Assembly (NCBI GenBank): GCA_021827885.1
Contig: JAKAUD010000183.1
Span: 1 to 11,503, forward strand
Origin: Thermoplasmata archaeon
GTDB taxonomy: Archaea; Thermoplasmatota; Thermoplasmata; Thermoplasmatales; Thermoplasmataceae
DNA: 11,503 nt
Reading direction: 5' to 3'
Positions 7,682-11,503 of the stretch are shown here, piece by piece; positions within the stretch are counted from its first letter, which is position 1, and every line of letters starts with the position of its first letter. A program made the translations under genes and the position numbers. The notes below the pieces were generated by a model. The model saw only the letters and a list, made by a program, of their open reading frames with translations, was not told the DNA's origin and searched no databases.

Positions 7682-7701
7682 ATTACTGCAACTTTTTGGA
7701 T

Positions 7702-7709
7702 TATTTTAA
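7702..7709 (-). promoter_or_regulatory. Archaeal TATA box of the CDP-sugar operon
   Basis: TTAAAATA on the minus strand spans -28 to -21 relative to the GTG of the C-methyltransferase gene. Archaeal boxes are usually centred about 26 bases before the transcription start, so the mRNA would begin at or next to the start codon. No Shine-Dalgarno is seen there, in contrast to the downstream genes. Confidence 0.5.
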
Positions 7710-7865
7710 CTCTATTCTGTTCGTTGTAGATTCTGTTTCCAGTTAACTAAGCTCATGCCTTTTCTCCCATTCAGGGATGTGTGTCATTTTTCAATTGCTG
7801 GGAAATTTTTGTAACATAGGAGCTTTGTGAAGTCTTTTTAATGTATTATTGAGTTCCATTTTTGA

Positions 7866-7880
7866 ATTCACTGAGTGAAT
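7866..7880. repeat. Short perfect inverted repeat, possible operator
   Basis: ATTCAC-TGA-GTGAAT is a 6-base perfect inverted repeat with a 3-base centre, 185 bases upstream of the C-methyltransferase start. Its size fits a dimeric regulator site, but it is far from the TATA box and could be chance. Confidence 0.25.
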
Positions 7881-8087
7881 ATTACAACGCTCACAACTTT
7901 ATCTCCCGCGAACTTAATTTAAACAAGATACGTGGTTAATGTAGAAAAATGACACTTTCAACAGCAAGTAATGGATGATTAGGATCAATGGTAGCCTATA
8001 TCACCAGAAAAGTGGGACAAGTTTACCATTACCGTGGTGATTCCTTAAAACAGGAACAATGTTTTTGATAATAGTATATAATTAAAA

Positions 8088-8101
8088 TGTATTTTCCCTC
8101 T
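8088..8101. repeat. 14-base direct repeat, copy 1
   Basis: TGTATTTTCCCTCT occurs here and again at 8445-8458 in the same orientation, 343 bases apart. An exact 14-base match in so short an interval is unlikely by chance. No terminal inverted repeats were seen at the inner ends. Confidence 0.5.
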
Positions 8102-8322
8102 ACCCCGATTAATCCTTGGAACAGATGGTAAGGTTTATCTGGTGGGGTGCAGAATCTAACAATATATGAAGGGTAACACTGAAGATAAAAAGAATGCTTT
8201 CAGTCCAGAATGCACTTCAACGACTGTGTTGCATAACTCCTATCTTTGCCCCATCATATCACTACACGTTTCAAAAAAGTCTGTATTCTCTCGGATAAAT
8301 TTGAGTTGTGGCACAGTAGAAT

Positions 8323-8343
8323 TGTAGTAGTATTATTACTACA
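8323..8343. repeat. Hairpin-forming inverted repeat
   Basis: TGTAGTA, a 7-base loop, then TACTACA form a perfect 7-bp stem. An alternative GTAGTA-TTAT-TACTAC pairing (8327-8342) gives a tetraloop. On the minus strand it follows the stop of the coding remnant (8374) by about 30 bases, where a terminator or an insertion-element end could lie. Confidence 0.35.
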
Positions 8344-8373
8344 GTGGCGTACCAGAATATATGGCAAAAACCC

Positions 8374-8630
8374 TTAATACGCAGGGTTCCGGAATTTTGT
8401 AGTGTTATACACAGGCGAAGTTAGGATAACTACCAATATGTCCTTGTATTTTCCCTCTTCATGTTATAATAGACCGGCTTCATTCCTACTTCCAGAATCA
8501 TGTTATTCGTTCCTCTAGCGTTGATGATCTCGCTTATGACTTTTCTGGAACCTGAGAAATAGTGCTGTAATTCCTCAACGGAATTAATATCTCCATGTAA
8601 TCGTATACCTTGTCCGAATATACCCTCTTT
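8374..8630 (-). pseudogene. Frameshifted coding remnant of unknown family
   Basis: Minus-strand frame from 8630 to a TAG at 8430-8432 encodes a protein-like stretch including VEELQHYFSGSRKVISEI and NARGTNNMILEVGMKPVYYN. Shifting one frame near 8451 continues sensibly as KYKDILVVILTSPVYNTTKF and ends at TAA (8374-8376). Loss of one A in the GAAAA run would explain the break. Together the two pieces make about 85-90 residues with balanced composition and no low complexity. I do not recognise the family. The upper end overlaps the transposase relic in another frame, and no start codon is evident, so this is probably the C-terminal part of a gene truncated by the insertion. Confidence 0.45.
8445..8458. 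repeat. 14-base direct repeat, copy 2
   Basis: Second exact copy of TGTATTTTCCCTCT (see 8088-8101). It lies within the coding remnant, right at the inferred frameshift. Confidence 0.5.
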
Positions 8631-9056
8631 TCACGTCCTGATATAAGATTGTTGAGTCGAGTGGCCTCATGGCTGTGCTCTGTTGTGAGTGAAAAGCGAG
8701 ATGCCATGATTCTCTCAGTTTCAGCTGATAAATGGAGCATTGACCACCCCCTCCTCTTTACCCCTTTGTTGGGCATTCAGCCCCCTCTTATGGTTATTTT
8801 AAAGCCTGTTGAATCTTTTGCTAACTGAGGATGCTGGATACATGATCCATTAGAATATACTTAGATATGTTTCCAGGGGTCTGATGATGTAAAGAACACT
8901 GCCCTTATTCTGGCAAGAGTCTCAATGATCCTATTCTGTAAGGAGAAGAGCCTTCCGTATATCTATCTGTTATGTTTCTACAGATCAAACCTGTAATCGC
9001 CGGTATCCTTCATGAGTCTGACAAGTGATTCGTTATGGGGTATCGTATTCTTTCAT
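8534..9056 (-). pseudogene. Decayed IS5-like DDE transposase
   Basis: Fragments in different minus-strand frames line up with an IS5-type transposase. An ATG at 9054-9056 opens MKEYDT, which continues after a frame change as PHNESLVRLMKDTGDYRFDL, resembling the usual YNESLVRRG opening. RIIETLARIRAVFF follows. Then LAKDSTGFKITIRGG holds the DSTGFK motif with the first catalytic Asp. After an in-frame TGA comes VKRRGWSMLHLSAETE, then TTEHSHEATRLNNLIS and REKRVYSDKVYD, matching the HD...L and VYxDxxYD segments around the second catalytic Asp. At least three stops or frame changes make it inactive, and the C-terminal third with the last catalytic Glu is missing. The family is called from motif order recalled from IS5-group proteins; no inverted-repeat ends were found. 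Confidence 0.6.
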
Positions 9057-9170
9057 TATCCTTCTCTTTCCATGAGCAATTGCGTTGTTGTCTGGCAGTA
9101 ACAACGCCCATCCTATTTTCAGGAATAATTATTGCTTGGGCTATGCAAAACCGTTAACATTAACTTAAAA

Positions 9171-9178
9171 TTTATATC
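9171..9178 (+). promoter_or_regulatory. TATA box for the rightward GT2 gene
   Basis: TTTATATC, preceded by the A-rich TTAAAA of a possible BRE, is centred about 26 bases before the ATG at 9201. This is the canonical distance for a leaderless archaeal transcript. Confidence 0.6.
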
Positions 9179-9200
9179 CAACCATAATTAATATGGTGAA

Positions 9201-10160
9201 ATGTTTACAGAGAAAGTCACTGTCGTTTTGGTTGCCTATAAAAGAAAAGATTTTATCGTCGAAGCCATAAATAGCGTTTTGGCACAATCACTTGACAAAT
9301 CATTGTATGAGCTTATAGTGGTTAAGAATTTCATAGACGAGGATATAGATCATTTTATATCAGAACATAACATAATTTGTATCAACAGCGATATTACAGG
9401 GCTTGGAGGAAAGTTATATCAAGCTATTTCAAACTCGAATGGAAGTATCATATCCTTCTTGGAAGACGATGATTTATTTTTAAGTAATAAGCTTGAAGAG
9501 ATCGTGAGAATATTCTCCAGCAACCGTGACACTTTATTCTACCACAATTCAGCAGAATATATAGACAGTACGGGGAGAAAAATCGATAAAAAGCGATCTG
9601 ACCCGGGGTTTAATATTTCATGTATGTCAATAAAACGAGAAGCGATATATTTGGAATGTTTAAAAAATGTTAGAGACTCGGTCGATCTTTTTTTATTCTG
9701 CAACGGAGAAGATCAAGGAAATGGTGCGCACTATTACGACAGCTCAGTGTTGACGTTTTATAGAATGCACAATAGTTCGTCAAACACTCTATCGTGGTCG
9801 TTTGATGATTATTTAAATACTTATCTAGATCGACCACAAGTTTTCACAGAAGATATTGAAATTATGTTTAAATGCATGAAATCCAGAACTGTAAAATGTA
9901 TGTTACGAGACAGGCTAATCAGATATAAAATAGAATATGTTTCAGCATTATTAGTAAAAGGCGAAAAAACAACATACGATATCTCTATTCGTGATATAAT
10001 TCGTTGGTTAATCTACCCCTATCATCTTAATTCAATCCGAAAGTACCCTGTCAAGCTTCTATTTGCAGTTGAGCGTTATACTCCTATTAGGGTTAAGCGA
10101 TCTATTATCTATCGTTTTTACTTGCGTGATACCAAGGTAAAAAGGAAAATATTGCAATAG
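9201..10160 (+). CDS. GT2 family glycosyltransferase
   Basis: A 319-residue GT-A enzyme. The opening strand is VTVVLVAYKR (6-15), and the metal/nucleotide motif is SFLEDDD (85-91). FYHN (113-116), NISCMSIKRE (138-147) and LTFYRMHNSSSN (184-195) match segments of the left-edge GT2 (YYHN, NMSSIAVRRD, LTGYRIHTSESH), so the two form a paralogous pair. The C-terminus is basic with hydrophobic and aromatic patches (IIRWLIYPYHL) that may rest on the membrane; no clear transmembrane helix is seen. The ATG is chosen because a TATA box lies at leaderless distance. An earlier ATG at 9193 is out of frame. It is transcribed away from the sugar operon, across the decayed region, and converges on the acetyltransferase gene. 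Substrate unknown; presumably part of the same surface-glycan assembly. Confidence 0.9.
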   Translation: MFTEKVTVVLVAYKRKDFIVEAINSVLAQSLDKSLYELIVVKNFIDEDIDHFISEHNIICINSDITGLGGKLYQAISNSNGSIISFLEDDDLFLSNKLEEIVRIFSSNRDTLFYHNSAEYIDSTGRKIDKKRSDPGFNISCMSIKREAIYLECLKNVRDSVDLFLFCNGEDQGNGAHYYDSSVLTFYRMHNSSSNTLSWSFDDYLNTYLDRPQVFTEDIEIMFKCMKSRTVKCMLRDRLIRYKIEYVSALLVKGEKTTYDISIRDIIRWLIYPYHLNSIRKYPVKLLFAVERYTPIRVKRSIIYRFYLRDTKVKRKILQ

Positions 10161-10318
10161 AATAGCTGAATGTTTCCTATGATATCTCCTTGCAGGAACC
10201 TAAGTTATAATGGCGCTTATTTTTGGGTAGTAAACAACGTCTTTGTGTCTATGTATTTCTTCAGAACGCCGTTTTCGCTGAATCTATCTTTGTGGTTTAT
10301 CTTTTTCTTATACCCCCA

Positions 10319-10326
10319 TTTTTTTT
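10319..10326 (+). terminator. T8 tract, possible terminator of the rightward GT2 gene
   Basis: Eight T residues follow a C-rich CCCCC-A element, about 160 bases past the GT2 stop. Archaeal RNA polymerase stops at such tracts, but the distance is long. Confidence 0.25.
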
Positions 10327-10377
10327 GCAAGTATACCTACCCTTTACTGGGAATAAACACATAACAGTTTTGCCTTG

Positions 10378-10384
10378 AAAAAAA
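10378..10384 (-). terminator. T7 tract (minus strand), possible terminator of the acetyltransferase gene
   Basis: Seven consecutive T residues on the minus strand lie about 90 bases past the acetyltransferase stop, beyond the hairpin at 10439-10457. It mirrors the T8 tract of the opposing transcript. Confidence 0.25.
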
Positions 10385-10438
10385 CGTTTCAGGACTCAGC
10401 TGCCGTTTACATCTATTAGCAGACACTAAAGTTTAATG

Positions 10439-10457
10439 GCTCCATATATAATGGAGC
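10439..10457. repeat. Hairpin between converging genes
   Basis: GCTCCAT-ATATA-ATGGAGC is a perfect 7-bp stem with a 5-base loop. With one bulge it extends to AATGGCTCCAT against ATGGAGCATT. It stands 15 bases after the acetyltransferase stop. There is no T-run directly after the stem on either strand, so it is not a classical intrinsic terminator, but it may protect 3' ends or separate the two transcripts. Confidence 0.4.
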
Positions 10458-10472
10458 ATTTGTTTACCTACA

Positions 10473-11096
10473 CTATCTATCCTTGATCAGATTGACGCTG
10501 TTTATAAATTCATGGACATTGTTACCATATAAATATCCCGTCAACGTAAGCAGGTCATCCTTATCTAGTTCCCACCATTTTGATACAAGCAACATCTCTA
10601 TTTCGTGTGGGTCGAACCTAGTCTTTATAACTTTCGCCGGATTTCCTACCACAATAGAATAAGGCGGTATGTCCTTCGTCACTACCGCTTCGGCTCCAAT
10701 TATTGAGCCGGTCCCTATTTTCACTCCGTCCAGAATTAAGGCTCCCAATCCAATCCAAACATCGTTGCCTATGGTAACGCCCTTCGACGGTTCGTTATCT
10801 TCATCAACTGTTAAACCAGAGAATTTCTTTTTGATTGGATAGGTTATAATCCCTTTATGGTGGTCGCCTCCAATGACTATGCTTATTTCACTTATAGAGC
10901 AGTATCTGCCTACAGACAAATAACCAGATTTCTGGTAGGAATAAACATGAATGTTTCCGTAGCTATATTCTCCTATATCATATTCCGGAATTTCATATGG
11001 AAATGAAAGTGTTATATTCCCGATCCGCACCCTCGGTATTTTGTATAATAGACTAGCGGCATGCAATAAATTCCCAATTCCCTTCTTAAGTGACAT
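10473..11096 (-). CDS. Hexapeptide-repeat O-acetyltransferase (CatB/Vat-like)
   Basis: A 207-residue left-handed beta-helix acyltransferase. Hexapeptide-type turns run through YLSVGRYCSIS (59-69), VTIGNDVWIGLGALILDGVKIGTGSIIGAEAVVT (in short pieces across 107-140) and the closing GNPAKVI (151-157), typical of the xenobiotic/sugar acetyltransferase group. The loop GGDHHKG (76-82) carries the likely catalytic histidine (H79 or H80). The excursion between residues 83 and 105 is usual for this group. Such enzymes use acetyl-CoA and act as homotrimers in the cytosol. In this setting, acetylation of a sugar hydroxyl in the surface glycan is more likely than antibiotic acetylation; that is inference from context. 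It has its own transcript, convergent with the GT2 gene. Confidence 0.9.
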   Translation of the reverse strand: MSLKKGIGNLLHAASLLYKIPRVRIGNITLSFPYEIPEYDIGEYSYGNIHVYSYQKSGYLSVGRYCSISEISIVIGGDHHKGIITYPIKKKFSGLTVDEDNEPSKGVTIGNDVWIGLGALILDGVKIGTGSIIGAEAVVTKDIPPYSIVVGNPAKVIKTRFDPHEIEMLLVSKWWELDKDDLLTLTGYLYGNNVHEFINSVNLIKDR

Positions 11097-11386
11097 ATCA
11101 ATCGTTGCAAAGAGTATAAATGGAACGTTTTAACAGTTTCTATTCATGCATTTAATTTTTGTTAGTGGAGGTTTTGAATATCTTGAGGCGTCCATACTAT
11201 GGTTCTGGATCCAAGTAAATAATGGAGAAAGTATCGAGTAGGTCAACTGACCAGTCATATTTTCACGATGAAAAGGATATTCTTTTATTTTAGTAAACAA
11301 AGCCTGATTTTAAGCTCTCCGCAATTGCCCATGTAACATCAGGAGTTCATAAGAAAGTTATCTGTTTACTATTAACTCAGGAAAAG
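11097..11386. other. Divergent intergenic region
   Basis: About 290 bases between the acetyltransferase start and the promoter of the right-edge gene. It contains a TATA-like ATTTATAC (minus strand, 11114-11121) that may serve the acetyltransferase, though it is slightly too close to the ATG. It also contains an 11-bp-scale palindrome, GGTCA-AC-TGACC (11241-11252), that could bind a dimeric regulator of either gene. No convincing gene is seen. Confidence 0.35.
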
Positions 11387-11394
11387 TATATATA
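11387..11394 (+). promoter_or_regulatory. TATA box for the right-edge gene
   Basis: TATATATA follows a purine-rich GAAAAG that suits a BRE. Its centre is about 24-27 bases before the ATG at 11414, so the message would be leaderless. This is the best-formed promoter in the window. Confidence 0.65.
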
Positions 11395-11413
11395 AGATGT
11401 AGCAAGTATGTAT

Positions 11414-11503
11414 ATGATTAGCATGGTAAGGGATAGAAAAAAGCTGCTGATTGCAGTTTTTATCGCTTCCATAATGATCCTGTCCTCCCTTTTTGTTTTG
11501 GCA
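11414..11503 (+). CDS. N-terminus of an exported or membrane-anchored protein (cut by window edge)
   Basis: Thirty codons are visible and remain open to the window edge. After a basic n-region (VRDRKKLL, residues 5-12) comes a hydrophobic segment of about 18 residues (LIAVFIASIMILSSLFVLA), the pattern of a signal peptide or an N-terminal anchor. No cleavage site can be judged because the sequence ends. In-frame ATGs also exist at 11408 and 11423. The one at 11414 best fits the TATA box distance. The mature protein, and so its function, is outside the window. Its closeness to a surface-glycan locus makes a secreted or surface protein unsurprising. Confidence 0.55.
   Translation, partial: MISMVRDRKKLLIAVFIASIMILSSLFVLA

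Larger units (their letters stand above)
7682..8373. other. Gene-poor stretch between the sugar operon and the decayed insertion element
   Basis: No intact gene is recognisable on either strand in this nearly 700-base stretch. It holds the operon promoter at its left end, a 15-base palindrome (7866-7880), a short plus-strand reading frame with a transposase-like opening (7988-8068), one copy of a 14-base repeat (8088-8101) and a hairpin (8323-8343). The pattern of short broken frames suggests eroded mobile DNA rather than a regulatory region of this size. Confidence 0.5.
10161..10472. other. Convergent intergenic region
   Basis: A 312-base gap between the ends of two converging genes. It contains a T8 tract for plus-strand transcripts, a T7 tract for minus-strand transcripts and a hairpin near the acetyltransferase stop. 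A 64-codon plus-strand frame (10170-10364) is hydrophobic and aromatic-rich but lacks a promoter or ribosome site and resembles T-rich noncoding DNA. Confidence 0.5.

Noticed and set aside
8166..8330. About 52-codon plus-strand frame starting at 8166
   Set aside because: No ribosome site or family resemblance; the region looks like decayed DNA.
8610..8828. 72-codon plus-strand frame in the transposase relic
   Set aside because: Its antisense carries recognisable transposase motifs, so this frame is the reverse-strand shadow.
9193..9195. Earlier ATG as start of the rightward GT2 gene
   Set aside because: Out of frame with the GT2 protein; the TATA box distance fits the ATG at 9201.
10170..10364. 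64-codon hydrophobic plus-strand frame after the GT2 gene
   Set aside because: Composition reflects T-rich noncoding DNA; no SD or TATA box of its own, and it covers a probable termination region.
11146..11241. 31-codon plus-strand frame between the acetyltransferase and the right-edge gene (MHLIFVSGGFEYLEAS...)
   Set aside because: Too short, no promoter at the right distance and no recognised motif; it overlaps nothing conserved.
1..11503. tRNA, rRNA or CRISPR array
   Set aside because: No cloverleaf-like sequence, conserved rRNA segment or regularly spaced repeats were noticed on reading either strand.

Overview
The window is AT-rich and looks archaeal, most plausibly from the Thermoplasmata (Thermoplasmatales-like). 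The evidence is as follows. TATA boxes sit about 20-30 bases before first-in-transcript starts (7702-7709, 9171-9178, 11387-11394), as in leaderless archaeal transcripts. Downstream genes of the operon carry Shine-Dalgarno sequences matching an anti-SD ending in CACCUCC. GTG and TTG starts are used. The lineage is an inference from style; no rRNA or other marker is present.

Layout. Bases 1-7681 read leftward and form a surface-glycan locus. In transcription order it holds a sugar C-methyltransferase (6452-7681), glucose-1-phosphate cytidylyltransferase RfbF (5656-6432), an SDR reductase/epimerase (4734-5663), an RmlC-type epimerase (4189-4731), CDP-glucose 4,6-dehydratase RfbG (3095-4168), a GT2 glycosyltransferase of abequosyltransferase type (2119-3108), a GT4 glycosyltransferase (933-2000), and a second GT2 enzyme cut by the left edge (1-880). 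The first six genes are packed with spacings from -14 to +20 bases and look like one operon driven from 7702-7709. The last two are more loosely attached.

Bases 7682-9200 hold no intact gene. They contain a decayed IS5-like transposase (about 8534-9056, minus), an unrecognised frameshifted coding remnant (8374-8630, minus), a 14-bp direct repeat and two small palindromes. From 9201 a GT2 gene reads rightward behind a clear TATA box. It is a paralogue of the GT2 at the left edge. It converges on a hexapeptide-repeat acetyltransferase (10473-11096, minus) across a gap with T-tracts and a hairpin. At the right edge a gene for an exported or membrane-anchored protein begins (11414, plus).

How the genes work together. 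RfbF and RfbG should make CDP-4-keto-6-deoxyglucose. No 3-dehydrase (RfbH/DdhC type) is present in the window, so the classical 3,6-dideoxyhexose route is not encoded here. Instead a C-methyltransferase, a 3,5-epimerase-like cupin and a 4-ketoreductase-like SDR are co-transcribed. This predicts a CDP-activated C-methyl-branched 6-deoxyhexose, probably 3-C-methyl. The adjacent abequosyltransferase-like GT2 is the natural candidate to transfer it onto a membrane lipoglycan or glycoprotein glycan. The other glycosyltransferases and the acetyltransferase would extend or decorate the chain. No flippase, polymerase or oligosaccharyltransferase is visible.
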